Part shown: positions 17,346 to 25,485 of the stretch, one piece after another
Numbering within the stretch: position 1 is the first letter of the stretch
Layout of the letters: the number at the start of each line of letters is the position of its first letter
Assembly: GCA_047610385.1 (NCBI GenBank)
Contig: JBLGAC010000033.1
Location: 1-45,982, forward strand
Source of the DNA: JBOCEF01 sp047610385
GTDB taxonomy: Bacteria > Pseudomonadota > Alphaproteobacteria > Rhodobacterales > Rhodobacteraceae
Reading direction: 5' to 3'
DNA length: 45,982 bases
The notes under the pieces: generated by a model
What the model saw: the letters and a program-made list of their open reading frames with translations, nothing else
The model's database searches: none
Told to the model about the DNA's origin: nothing
Position numbers and translations under genes: made by a program

Positions 17346-17487
17346 TATGTTTCTTTTCACTTGACCCGCCTTGCTTGGCCGGTGTTCACCTCTCGCCTGA
17401 CCGGCCCGGAATGTTGCAGCTTGGAAGTGCGGGACATCTCGTCGCGCACGAAATTGATCCGATGACAGTTAACGCCGTGGGTGTATG

Positions 17488-17498
17488 CTGCATCGCAA
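17488..17498. promoter_or_regulatory. CTGC-N3-GCAA element upstream of phaA, candidate PhaR operator
   Basis: CTGCATCGCAA differs by one base from the CTGC-N3/4-GCAG pattern that I recall for Rhodobacter PhaR. It lies 65 bases before the phaA start, in a place suited to repression. Confidence 0.4.
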
Positions 17499-17562
17499 CA
17501 TAAACACGCGGCAAGGCAAAGATGCCAAGACCGCGGCGAATCGAACCGAAAGGGTGGAAAAA

Positions 17563-18738
17563 ATGACGAATGTTGTGATCGCCAGCGCGGCGCGCACGGC
17601 CGTGGGGTCTTTTAACGGTGCCTTCGCGGCGACCCCGGCCCATGACCTCGGCGCCGCCGTCATCCGCGCGGCCTTGGCGCGCGCAGGCGTTGACGCCGCC
17701 GATGTAAGCGAAACCATTCTCGGCCAGGTGCTGACCGCGGCGCAGGGCCAGAACCCCGCCCGTCAGGCCCATATCAACGCCGGTCTGCCTGAATCGGCTG
17801 CCGCTTGGGGCATCAACCAGGTCTGCGGCTCAGGCCTGCGGGCCGTGGCGCTTGCGGCGCAGCACGTCCAGCTTGGCGACGCCGGGATCGTGATCGCCGG
17901 TGGACAGGAAAGCATGTCGCTGTCGGCCCACGCCGCGCATCTGCGCGCCGGGCAGAAGATGGGCGACATGAAGTTCATCGACACGATGGTCAAAGACGGC
18001 CTGTGGGACGCCTTCAACAACTACCACATGGGCCAGACCGCCGAGAACGTCGCCCAGCAGTGGCAGATTTCGCGCGATCAGCAGGACGAGTTCGCCGTCG
18101 CGTCGCAGAACAAGGCCGAGGCTGCCCAGAAGGCTGGGTATTTCGACGCTGAAATCGCGGCCTTCACCGTCAAGGGCCGCCGCGGCGACACCATCGTCGA
18201 TAAGGATGAATACATCCGCCACGGCGCCACCATGGAAGCGATGCAGAAACTGCGCCCCGCTTTTGCCAAGGACGGCTCCGTCACCGCCGCGAACGCGTCG
18301 GGCCTGAACGACGGCGCCGCCGTCACGGTGGTCATGTCGGCGGCTGAGGCTGAAAAGCGCGGCATCACCCCGCTGGCCCGCATCGTGTCTTACGCGACCG
18401 CTGGTCTTGACCCCAGAATCATGGGCGTCGGGCCGATCTATGCGTCGCGCAAGGCGCTGGACAAGGCCGGCTGGACGGTTGGCGATCTGGATCTGGTTGA
18501 GGCCAACGAAGCCTTCGCCGCCCAGGCCTGCGCAGTGAACAAGGACATGGGCTGGGACCCGAGCATCGTGAACGTGAACGGCGGCGCCATCGCCATTGGC
18601 CACCCGATCGGTGCCTCAGGCGCCCGCGTGCTGACCACGCTGCTGTATGAAATGCAGCGCCGCGGCGCGAAAAAGGGTCTCGCGACCCTGTGCATCGGCG
18701 GCGGCATGGGCGTTGCCATGTGCGTTGAGCGCCCCTGA
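17563..18738 (+). CDS. phaA: Acetyl-CoA C-acetyltransferase (beta-ketothiolase)
   Basis: The 391-residue thiolase condenses two acetyl-CoA to acetoacetyl-CoA, the first step of PHB synthesis. The catalytic residues are visible: Cys88 in INQVCGSGLRAV, His347 in GHPIGASGARVL and Cys377 in CIGGGMGVAMC. The length is exactly that of biosynthetic thiolases. The start at 17563 follows a purine-rich AGGGTGGAAAAA. The reductase phaB lies 84 bases downstream with a hairpin between them, so the pair is likely one transcript with an internal control point. Confidence 0.97.
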   Translation: MTNVVIASAARTAVGSFNGAFAATPAHDLGAAVIRAALARAGVDAADVSETILGQVLTAAQGQNPARQAHINAGLPESAAAWGINQVCGSGLRAVALAAQHVQLGDAGIVIAGGQESMSLSAHAAHLRAGQKMGDMKFIDTMVKDGLWDAFNNYHMGQTAENVAQQWQISRDQQDEFAVASQNKAEAAQKAGYFDAEIAAFTVKGRRGDTIVDKDEYIRHGATMEAMQKLRPAFAKDGSVTAANASGLNDGAAVTVVMSAAEAEKRGITPLARIVSYATAGLDPRIMGVGPIYASRKALDKAGWTVGDLDLVEANEAFAAQACAVNKDMGWDPSIVNVNGGAIAIGHPIGASGARVLTTLLYEMQRRGAKKGLATLCIGGGMGVAMCVERP

Positions 18739-18745
18739 CCTGACC

Positions 18746-18770
18746 GGCGCGGGGGCTTGCCCCCCGCGCC
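18746..18770 (+). other. Strong hairpin between phaA and phaB
   Basis: A perfect 10-bp stem GGCGCGGGGG/CCCCCGCGCC (18746-18755 with 18761-18770) with a 5-base loop lies in the intercistronic gap. No T-run follows directly, so it may stabilise the phaA 3' end or partly attenuate read-through rather than terminate. After it comes AT-rich sequence and a strong AAGGAGA ribosome binding site for phaB. Confidence 0.6.
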
Positions 18771-18822
18771 CCACCCAACAAACACCTCTTTAAAAAAACG
18801 AACCCTAGGAAGGAGACCCGGC

Positions 18823-19545
18823 ATGGCACGAGTTGCTCTCGTTACAGGCGGCACCCGCGGCATCGGCGCATCTATCGCAAAGGCCCTGAAGGCAGCTGGC
18901 TACACCGTCGCCGCAAACTATGCAGGCAATGACGAAGCAGCTGCAGCCTTCACCGCCGAAACTGGCATCGCGACCTACAAATGGTCGGTCGCCGATTACG
19001 ACGCCTGCATCGAAGGCATCGCGAAGGTCGAAGCCGATCTGGGCCCGGTTGACATTCTGGTCAACAATGCCGGCATCACCCGCGACGCGCCGTTCCACAA
19101 AATCACGCGTGAGCAGTGGACTGCGGTCATCGACACCAACCTGTCGGGCATCTTCAACATGACCCACCCGCTGTGGAACGGCATGCGCGGGCGCAAATTT
19201 GGCCGGATCGTGAACATCTCCTCGGTCAACGGGCAGAAGGGTCAGTTCGCGCAGGTCAACTACTCCGCCGCCAAGGCCGGGGATCTGGGCTTCACCAAGG
19301 CGCTGGCCCAGGAAGGCGCGCGCGCCGGGATCACCGTGAACGCGATCTGCCCGGGCTATATCGCCACTGACATGGTGATGGCGGTGCCTGAGAAGGTGCG
19401 CGAATCGATCATCAGCGGCATTCCGGTCGGCCGTCTTGGCGAACCTGAGGAAATCGCGCGCTGCGTGGTGTTCCTAGTGTCCGACGATGCGGGCTTTGTG
19501 ACTGGCTCGACCATCTCCGCCAATGGCGGTCAGTACATGATCTGA
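18823..19545 (+). CDS. phaB: Acetoacetyl-CoA reductase (NADPH)
   Basis: The 240-residue short-chain dehydrogenase reduces acetoacetyl-CoA to (R)-3-hydroxybutyryl-CoA, the PHB monomer. The cofactor motif TGGTRGIG is at 8-15, NNAG at 81-84, and the catalytic Ser134-Tyr147-Lys151 is in SSVNGQKGQFAQVNYSAAK. The C-terminal part (VRESIISGIPVGRLGEPEEIA, GSTISANGGQYMI) is characteristic of PhaB. An AAGGAGA lies seven bases upstream of the ATG. A clear terminator follows. Confidence 0.97.
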   Translation: MARVALVTGGTRGIGASIAKALKAAGYTVAANYAGNDEAAAAFTAETGIATYKWSVADYDACIEGIAKVEADLGPVDILVNNAGITRDAPFHKITREQWTAVIDTNLSGIFNMTHPLWNGMRGRKFGRIVNISSVNGQKGQFAQVNYSAAKAGDLGFTKALAQEGARAGITVNAICPGYIATDMVMAVPEKVRESIISGIPVGRLGEPEEIARCVVFLVSDDAGFVTGSTISANGGQYMI

Positions 19546-19568
19546 TCCGGCACGCCGGTTCAGCGAAA

Positions 19569-19596
19569 GGGCCGCCCCATCGGGCGGCCCTTTTTT
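19569..19596 (+). terminator. Intrinsic terminator of phaAB
   Basis: A 9-bp stem GGGCCGCCC/GGGCGGCCC (19569-19577 with 19582-19590) and a run of six Ts end the phaAB transcript 24 bases after the phaB stop. Confidence 0.9.
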
Positions 19597-19602
19597 ATGG
19601 CG

Positions 19603-19812
19603 TCAGGCGTTCAGCCCGGCCATCCGCGCCACCGAAGGCGTCAGGCACGGACGCCGCGGCACATGCAGCTGCCGCAGCAGCGCCAGCCCGGCGGCCAAAC
19701 TGGCGGCCAGCGCGCGATGGGCAATCAGCGACCGCTCTGTCCGACCCGCGGCGATGTGGCCGCGGACCGCTTCGGGCGACAGGTCGATTAAGTTTTCATT
19801 GATGCGGGCCAT
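19603..19812 (-). CDS. Small hypothetical protein
   Basis: I do not recognise this 69-residue frame. It is basic, starts MARINENLIDLSPEAV, has an Ala/Leu-rich central helix (LAASLAAGLALL) and no clear signal peptide or metal site. AAGGATCAAGG lies just before the ATG, third positions are GC-rich, and it fills the gap between phaB and a divergent LysR gene, which favours a real gene. It shares the phaB terminator hairpin on the opposite strand. A chance frame in GC-rich DNA is not excluded. Confidence 0.5.
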   Translation of the reverse strand: MARINENLIDLSPEAVRGHIAAGRTERSLIAHRALAASLAAGLALLRQLHVPRRPCLTPSVARMAGLNA

Positions 19813-19932
19813 GACCTTGATCCTTTTTTGCGGCCCGACGCTTGGCCTGCCGCGGTTTTTCTTGACTCAGGATGGGAAAATGGCCCTGATGGGGCTGGAT
19901 CACAACCGAGTCTTCTTCTACCTTCAGTTCAA

Positions 19933-20880
19933 ATGACCTTGTCTGAAAACCTTGACCGACCGCCGCCCCTGACTGCGTTGCGCGCCTTTGACGCCGCCGC
20001 GCGGCACATGTCGTTCGCCATTGCGGCCAAGGAATTGCACGTCACGCCAGCTGCGCTCAGCTATCAGATCAAGCGGTTGGAGGAGCATATGGGCGTCCCG
20101 CTGTTTCGCCGTCTCAACCGGGCGGTGGCGCTGACAGAGGCCGGGCGCGCCCTCAGACCCGGTGTCGCTGAGGGGTTCGCCGCCTTCGCCGCAGCCCAGC
20201 GCGCCGTGCGGCGGCTGGGCGATGCGGGCACGCTGACCATCACCGCGGGGCCAGGTTTCACCGCCAAATGGCTGGCGCCGCGGCTGTTCCGCTTTGCCAC
20301 CGCCCACCCGGAGATCGAGCTGCGCTTCGCCGCATCCCTGCGCCTGATGGATTTTGATCGCGATGAGGTCGACGCCGCCATCCGCTTTGGCGTCTCGACC
20401 GACGATGATCTTTTTTGCTGGGATGCTGGGGGCGATTGGCTGATCCCGCTTTGCACGCCTGAAATCGCCGCCAGGCTGGTCAGCCCGGCGGACATTGCAG
20501 GGGTCACGCTGCTGCACGATGACAGCCTGCCGATCGGCATGCGCCCGCTGCGTTGGCCAGATTGGCTGCGGGCGGTCGGGCTGGACCCCGCGATCGGCAC
20601 GCGCGGGCCGCGCTTTTCCAACGCCGATCACGTGATCGACGCGGCGGCTGAGGGCGCGGGCATCGCCTTGGGCCGACTGTCGCTGGCTGAGCGGGAACTG
20701 GCGGCAGGCCGCCTCGTCGCCCCGTTCGCGATGACCTTGCGCACTGAGGGGCGCTACCGCTTCATGTGTCCTGCGGGGGCGCAGACCCGGCCTTCCGTTG
20801 CCGCATTCCTGCGCTGGTTTCAGGCTGAAACCGCCGAAACCGCCCGCGCCATTGCGCCTTATCACAAGGTGGAATTTTGA
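19933..20880 (+). CDS. LysR-family transcriptional regulator, GcvA-like
   Basis: The 315-residue protein has the LysR winged helix-turn-helix at about 13-70 (LTALRAFDAAARHMSFAIAAKELHVTPAALSYQIKRLE) and a type 2 periplasmic-binding-like effector domain. The phrase SFAIAAKELHVTPAALS followed by FRRLNRAVALTEAG and the conserved GIALGRLSLAERELAAGRLVAPF are typical of the GcvA/AmpR branch. The start at 19933 gives the family length but has no good Shine-Dalgarno, suggesting weak translation. Its target is unknown; the usual candidate is a neighbouring divergent gene, here only the small frame at 19603-19812. Confidence 0.9.
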   Translation: MTLSENLDRPPPLTALRAFDAAARHMSFAIAAKELHVTPAALSYQIKRLEEHMGVPLFRRLNRAVALTEAGRALRPGVAEGFAAFAAAQRAVRRLGDAGTLTITAGPGFTAKWLAPRLFRFATAHPEIELRFAASLRLMDFDRDEVDAAIRFGVSTDDDLFCWDAGGDWLIPLCTPEIAARLVSPADIAGVTLLHDDSLPIGMRPLRWPDWLRAVGLDPAIGTRGPRFSNADHVIDAAAEGAGIALGRLSLAERELAAGRLVAPFAMTLRTEGRYRFMCPAGAQTRPSVAAFLRWFQAETAETARAIAPYHKVEF

Positions 20881-21061
20881 ATTGGTTGGTCTGATCGGCA
20901 AATTTAAGTTGTCTCTGCTGCTTTGCCGCCGTGATTGAGGCGCATAAAGGAAACTGTGGACACGTCGCAAGACAGGTCTGCAGATTCGGCGTGGGCACGT
21001 ACCAGCCCCCTCTGAGCGCGCCCGCGTCGAATCACTTCGCCCAACAGTGCCGCACACGCCA

Positions 21062-22018
21062 ATGACCGCCGCGCAACGGGTCACCCTTGCGCTGGCGGCG
21101 ATATGTGCCGCAGGGCTGTGCCTTGGCGCGGTGCCTGTGGCATGGGCCGCGGCGCCGGGGGCGTTTCGTGCGCATCTGACCGCGATGGCGCTGATCCTGG
21201 CCATCGCGCTGGCATGGCAAGGCGCGCGCCGCGCGGCGGCGGGGCTGGCGGTGATCGCGGCGCTGTCGGCAGGCGCGATGGTGCCGATGGCCGCGCCCAA
21301 AATCTTCGCCGCGATAGGGCCGGGGGCCGAGGTCACGCTGGTCTCCGCCAATCTGCGCCGCGCCAATGACCGCCCTGCGCAGATGCTGCGCGATCTTCTG
21401 GCGCTTGATGCCGACATCCTCGCCTTGCAGGAAATTCCGCCAACCTTTCTGGACGATCACCCCGCGCTGCGCCGCGCCTATCCCTATGGCCGGACACATT
21501 TTTCGCCAATCCCACCGGGTGGACGCGCGGTGCTGTCGCGCCTGCCGCCCGCCCCTGACGGCCCGCCAACCCGCGGCGGCGATCAGCCAGGCCACGCGGC
21601 GGCCTCCTTCAAGGTCGGGGCCGCCACGCTCAGGGTCATGAGCGTGCATTTCGATTGGCCACTGATCGGCGCCCAAGCGATGCAGATCGACCGTTTTGGG
21701 CGATTCGCTGATGATTTTGCGCCAGCGCACGGCGTCCACGCTGCGCTGGTTGGCGATTTTAACGCTGGGCCATGGTCTGACACCGTCGCGCGGGCGGGCG
21801 CAATCGTCGGCGCGGCACCGGTTGACGGGCTGATCGGCACATGGCGCGGCGCGGCGCCGTCGGACCTGCCCGGCCCGGTTTCAGCGTTGCCATTCGGGCT
21901 GCCGCTCGATCATATCCTGCTAACGCCGGGGGTGCGGCTGCGCGCAATCAGCACTGCGCCGATCGCCGGATCCGACCATCTGGCATTGCGCGTGACGATC
22001 TTCATCCCCGCGCCCTGA
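21062..22018 (+). CDS. Membrane-anchored endonuclease/exonuclease/phosphatase family protein
   Basis: The 318-residue protein has two to three hydrophobic segments in the first 80 residues, then an extracytoplasmic EEP domain. Core motifs are VSANLRR, DILALQEIP with the metal-ligand Glu, VHFDWP, VGDFNAGPWSD with Asp and Asn, and SDHLALRV with the terminal Asp-His pair. Such proteins hydrolyse phosphodiesters or phosphomonoesters, but the substrate of this membrane type is unknown. ATG at 21062 and GTG at 21047 are both possible and neither has a strong ribosome binding site. The EamA gene follows after 14 bases. Confidence 0.85.
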   Translation: MTAAQRVTLALAAICAAGLCLGAVPVAWAAAPGAFRAHLTAMALILAIALAWQGARRAAAGLAVIAALSAGAMVPMAAPKIFAAIGPGAEVTLVSANLRRANDRPAQMLRDLLALDADILALQEIPPTFLDDHPALRRAYPYGRTHFSPIPPGGRAVLSRLPPAPDGPPTRGGDQPGHAAASFKVGAATLRVMSVHFDWPLIGAQAMQIDRFGRFADDFAPAHGVHAALVGDFNAGPWSDTVARAGAIVGAAPVDGLIGTWRGAAPSDLPGPVSALPFGLPLDHILLTPGVRLRAISTAPIAGSDHLALRVTIFIPAP

Positions 22019-22032
22019 TCCGGGAGACGCCG

Positions 22033-22914
22033 ATGCCCCACAGCCCAGCGCGCACGCGCGCGACCGCCCTCGGCACCGGTGCCATTCTTTTGTGGTCGGC
22101 GCTGGCGCTGCTGACGGTGCTGTCGGGGCGCGTGCCGCCCTTTCAACTGACGGCGATGTGCCTCGCGCTTGGCGCTTTGGTCGGGCTGATCTGGGGGGCG
22201 GCGTCCAGGCGATCGCTGGCCGCGGCGATGCGGCAGCCAGCGCGGGTCTGGCTGCTCGGGCTCAGTGGGATTTTCGGGTATCATTTTTTCTATTTCACCG
22301 CGCTCAGGAACGCCCCCGCAGCTGAGGCCGGGCTGATCGCCTATATGTGGCCGCTGCTGATCGTGCTGTTCTCAGCACTGCTGCCCGGGGAACGGCTGCG
22401 CCCCGGTCATCTGGCCGGTGCCGCACTGGCCCTGTGCGGCGCGGGGCTGATCCTGACGCAAGGCGGATCGGTCACCTTCGCGCCTGAACATGCGCTTGGC
22501 TTAGCCGCGGCGGCGATCTGCGCGCTAACATGGTCGGGCTATTCGGTGCTGTCGCGGGGTGTAGGACAGGTGCCGACCGAAACGGTGACGCTGTTCTGCG
22601 CGCTCGGTGCCGCGCTGTCAGCCCTGTGCCATCTGGGGTTGGAGGACACGATCTGGCCCGAGACCGCCGTGCAATGGCTGGCGGTGCTGGGGCTGGGCGC
22701 CGGGCCGCTGGGGCTGGCCTTTTATGTCTGGGACATCGGCGTCAAACGCGGCGACATCCAGTTTCTGGGGGTGGCAAGCTATGCCGCCCCGCTGCTGTCC
22801 ACCCTTGTGCTCGCGGCGGCGGGCTTTGCCGAACTGACCCGATCGCTGGCACTGGCCGCGGCGCTGATCACCGCAGGCGCGGCGCTGGCGGCACAGGCTG
22901 GGCGGCGGCGCTGA
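22033..22914 (+). CDS. DMT-superfamily transporter (EamA domains)
   Basis: The 293-residue protein is almost entirely hydrophobic, with about ten predicted membrane helices in two EamA repeats of five. Features include SGIFGYHFFYFTALRNAPAAEAGLIAYMWPLLIVLFSALLPGE in the first repeat and GPLGLAFYVWDIGVKRGDIQ in the second, a pattern seen in aromatic amino-acid or drug/metabolite exporters. Substrate cannot be told. GGGAGA precedes the ATG and it follows the EEP gene closely, so the pair is probably an operon. Confidence 0.9.
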   Translation: MPHSPARTRATALGTGAILLWSALALLTVLSGRVPPFQLTAMCLALGALVGLIWGAASRRSLAAAMRQPARVWLLGLSGIFGYHFFYFTALRNAPAAEAGLIAYMWPLLIVLFSALLPGERLRPGHLAGAALALCGAGLILTQGGSVTFAPEHALGLAAAAICALTWSGYSVLSRGVGQVPTETVTLFCALGAALSALCHLGLEDTIWPETAVQWLAVLGLGAGPLGLAFYVWDIGVKRGDIQFLGVASYAAPLLSTLVLAAAGFAELTRSLALAAALITAGAALAAQAGRRR

Positions 22915-23062
22915 GCAACGCACCCCAGAACGCAACACGGAGGACCCATCAGGCCCTCCGCTCTCATTCTCCGCCATACCTGCATTTGGGGTTTAACCCG
23001 AGCGGTCCGCGGCATGTTCGGCATTCAGATCCGATTCTCGCGCCGAAGCGCGGCGGCTTTCG

Positions 23063-23236
23063 TCAGTGAAGGTTGGGATCGAGGCGCTTGATCTGGTCCT
23101 TCAGACGAAGCTTTTCCCGCTTCAAGCGTCGCACCTGCAAATCATTCGCTCCGGGGCTTCGCTCCTCACGCTCAATCTTTTGAGCGAGAGTTTCATGCTT
23201 TTTCCTGAGCTCGCTCACATGCGCGGTCATGGTCAT
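23063..23236 (-). CDS. YdcH-family small protein (DUF465)
   Basis: The 57-residue product is a charged helical hairpin (HVSELRKKHETLAQKIEREE ... LQVRRLKREKLRLKDQI), matching the DUF465/YdcH family of small cytoplasmic proteins of unknown function. The start at 23236 is set by AGGAG six bases upstream; an ATG two codons later is an alternative. The upstream 130 bases are AT-rich and hold its likely promoter. Confidence 0.85.
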   Translation of the reverse strand: MTMTAHVSELRKKHETLAQKIEREERSPGANDLQVRRLKREKLRLKDQIKRLDPNLH

Positions 23237-23367
23237 CGGCAACTCCTGAGATTGAAGGTTCGATGTGAAAAGTAAACCACCGAGCAAAGCGCCTGTCACG
23301 CATTTAATTGTTAAAGATTTTCAAGTGAACGAAAGATTATTGCAAGCGCTCAACTAAGCGCACACGC

Positions 23368-24147
23368 TCAGTCTTCGCGGTGCAACATAAGCTCCGCGCC
23401 CTCGCGCAGCACCGCCCGGGCGGTGGCAGAAAAATCTTCCTCGTCTTTTACATGCGCATCGCCCACATGCATCACAAGGGGGGGCAGCAGGATGAAACCG
23501 CCCCGCGCGCCCTTTAGCGCCTGAACAATCACACGTTTCGCCGCCCGCCCTGGTCGCGCCGCCAAGGGCAGCACCGTCACATTGCCCGCCCGCCGGTCCA
23601 GCGAGGCCAGAATGTCGGGCAGCCGCTCAGCGCGGTGAATCACGGTGAACACGCCGCGATGGCACAGGCGCCGCAGCGCGGCATCAGTCCAGGCGGCCAT
23701 CGGTGCGTCCTCCCGGTGCGCTTTGTCACGGCCCTGATCAGCGGCGGGCGTAGAGGCAGCAGCGGCATAAAACGGCGGGTTGCAGATCACGTGGTCAAAG
23801 CTCAGGGCCTTGAGCGCGGCTGGCGGGCTTCGCAGATCGCCTTCATGCACGGTCAGCGTCATGCCGTTCAGCGCTGCGTTCACCCGTGCGAGGGCGGCGT
23901 AGCGGGGCTGGATCTCCAACCCGTGGACCACCAACCCGGGCATCCGGCCCATCAGGCACAAAGCCGCCGCCCCGACGCCGCAGCCCAGATCCAGCGCCCT
24001 TTGCCCCGCGCACACCGGGGTCGCGGCGGCCAGCAGCACCGGATCGGTGGCGGCGCGATACCCCACCCGCGGCTGGCGCAGGATCACCCTGCCGCCAAGG
24101 GTGCGGTCCTCAGTTTCGTCTTCGCCAAGGGAAGGCGGCGCGGTCAT
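23368..24147 (-). CDS. TrmN6-like SAM-dependent methyltransferase
   Basis: The 259-residue protein has a Rossmann methyltransferase fold with SAM motif ALDLGCGVGAAALCL (51-65), HGLEIQPRYAALARVNA, and the catalytic NPPF at 123-126 that marks amino-N6-adenine methyltransferases. It resembles YfiC/TrmN6, which methylates A37 of tRNA1(Val). Its start overlaps the stop of the DUF2007 gene by four bases (ATGA), so the two are translationally coupled. Confidence 0.88.
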   Translation of the reverse strand: MTAPPSLGEDETEDRTLGGRVILRQPRVGYRAATDPVLLAAATPVCAGQRALDLGCGVGAAALCLMGRMPGLVVHGLEIQPRYAALARVNAALNGMTLTVHEGDLRSPPAALKALSFDHVICNPPFYAAAASTPAADQGRDKAHREDAPMAAWTDAALRRLCHRGVFTVIHRAERLPDILASLDRRAGNVTVLPLAARPGRAAKRVIVQALKGARGGFILLPPLVMHVGDAHVKDEEDFSATARAVLREGAELMLHRED

Positions 24148-24368
24148 TCCCCGCGCATCTCAGCGCCCAAGCCATTGTCGCGCAGGATTGCGCGGGCGCG
24201 GAACCCGTCTCGCCTCGCAACCATAAGCCGTTGCGGGAGCACACCCAATGATCCCTCAAGAATGCTCGTGTGGACGTCGAACACGAAGCAGTCTATATCC
24301 TCCGCACGCAGCAATGCGGACGCGAAGGCAATTGTGCCGATGTCGTTCGTTCGAATGATTTCTTCCAT
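24144..24368 (-). CDS. DUF2007 domain protein
   Basis: The 74-residue protein fits the DUF2007 family, sometimes called putative signal-transducing proteins: an N-terminal MEEIIRTNDIGTIAFASALLRAEDI, a small beta-rich centre and ILRDNG near the end. Function is unknown. The start at 24368 is the first Met consistent with the family. The gene is divergent from the polyprenyl synthase and coupled to the methyltransferase. Confidence 0.85.
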   Translation of the reverse strand: MEEIIRTNDIGTIAFASALLRAEDIDCFVFDVHTSILEGSLGVLPQRLMVARRDGFRARAILRDNGLGAEMRGE

Positions 24369-24444
24369 GTCTGCGTTCTTATCCCGGCGCCAGCCTTGCG
24401 TCGAGATGACGTTGCAGACATGCCTGTGACAGAGAGGCCAGCCC

Positions 24445-25470
24445 GTGACTGCGACCGCACGCGCCGTTTCCCAGGAGCAGCCGTTCCAGCGCCTCTCAGC
24501 GCTGGTGGCGAAGGACATGGAGGCGGTCAACACGGTGATCGCCACGCGCATGGCGTCAGACAACGCGCCGCGCATTCCCGAAGTGACCCGCCATTTGGTG
24601 GAGGCCGGCGGCAAACGCCTGCGCCCCATCCTGACCATCGCCGCCGCGCTGCTGTGCGATTACACCGGCCAGGACCACGTCAAGCTGGCCGCCACAGTCG
24701 AATTCATCCACACCGCCACGCTTTTGCATGACGACGTGGTGGATGAAAGCGGACAGCGGCGCGGGCGACCGACCGCCAACCTGCTGTGGGACAACAAGTC
24801 TTCGGTGCTGGTCGGCGATTATCTGTTTGCGCGCAGCTTTCAGCTGATGGTGGAATGCGGATCGCTCAGGGTGCTCGACATCCTTGCCAACGCGTCGGCT
24901 GTGATCGCCGAGGGCGAGGTGCTGCAACTGTCCACCGGCGGATCGCTGGCGGTGGAAGAAGCCACTTATCTGCGCATGATCCACGGCAAAACCGCCGCCC
25001 TGTTCGCCGCCGCGACTGAGGTCGGCGGCGTGATCGCCAAGGCGCCTGAGGACAGAATCCAGGCCCTGCGTGCCTATGGGCGTGATCTGGGCATGGCGTT
25101 CCAGATCGTCGATGACGTGCTGGATTATGGCGGGACCGCCGCGCGGCTTGGCAAAAATGTCGGTGATGATTTCCGCGAAGGCAAGATGACGCTGCCGGTG
25201 CTGATCGCCGTCGCCGACGCAAAATTGGCTGGCGATGCTGAGACGCTGGCATTCTGGACCCGCTGCATCGAAACCCCCACCAAGCAGCGCGAAGGCGACC
25301 TTGAAGACGCGCTGCGCCGTCTGTCACAAGGCGGCGCGCTTGACCGCGCCACCATGCGGGCCCGCGATTATGTGTCGACTGCGCGCAGTTCGCTGGACGG
25401 TTTCGCCCCCTCGCCGCTGCGCGATGCGCTGAGCGACGTGGCCGAGTTTGTGGTATCGCGGCTGTCATGA
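24445..25470 (+). CDS. ispB: All-trans polyprenyl diphosphate synthase (octaprenyl/decaprenyl type)
   Basis: The 341-residue enzyme elongates farnesyl diphosphate with isopentenyl diphosphate to make the long ubiquinone side chain. Both aspartate-rich motifs are present: DDVVD (96-100) in LLHDDVVDES and DDVLD (223-227) in FQIVDDVLDYGG, with GGKRLRP near residue 55. The residues before the first motif (ATLLH) are small, as expected for a long-chain product, but chain length cannot be fixed by eye. It starts with GTG, preceded by AGAGAGG. It converges on the pseudo-kinase gene. Confidence 0.93.
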   Translation: MTATARAVSQEQPFQRLSALVAKDMEAVNTVIATRMASDNAPRIPEVTRHLVEAGGKRLRPILTIAAALLCDYTGQDHVKLAATVEFIHTATLLHDDVVDESGQRRGRPTANLLWDNKSSVLVGDYLFARSFQLMVECGSLRVLDILANASAVIAEGEVLQLSTGGSLAVEEATYLRMIHGKTAALFAAATEVGGVIAKAPEDRIQALRAYGRDLGMAFQIVDDVLDYGGTAARLGKNVGDDFREGKMTLPVLIAVADAKLAGDAETLAFWTRCIETPTKQREGDLEDALRRLSQGGALDRATMRARDYVSTARSSLDGFAPSPLRDALSDVAEFVVSRLS

Positions 25471-25485
25471 CTGCCGCCCGCGCCG

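Noticed and set aside
19924..21417. 497-codon minus-strand frame over the LysR gene
   Set aside because: The LysR protein on the plus strand has clear motifs; the opposite frame is Arg/Ala-rich noise.
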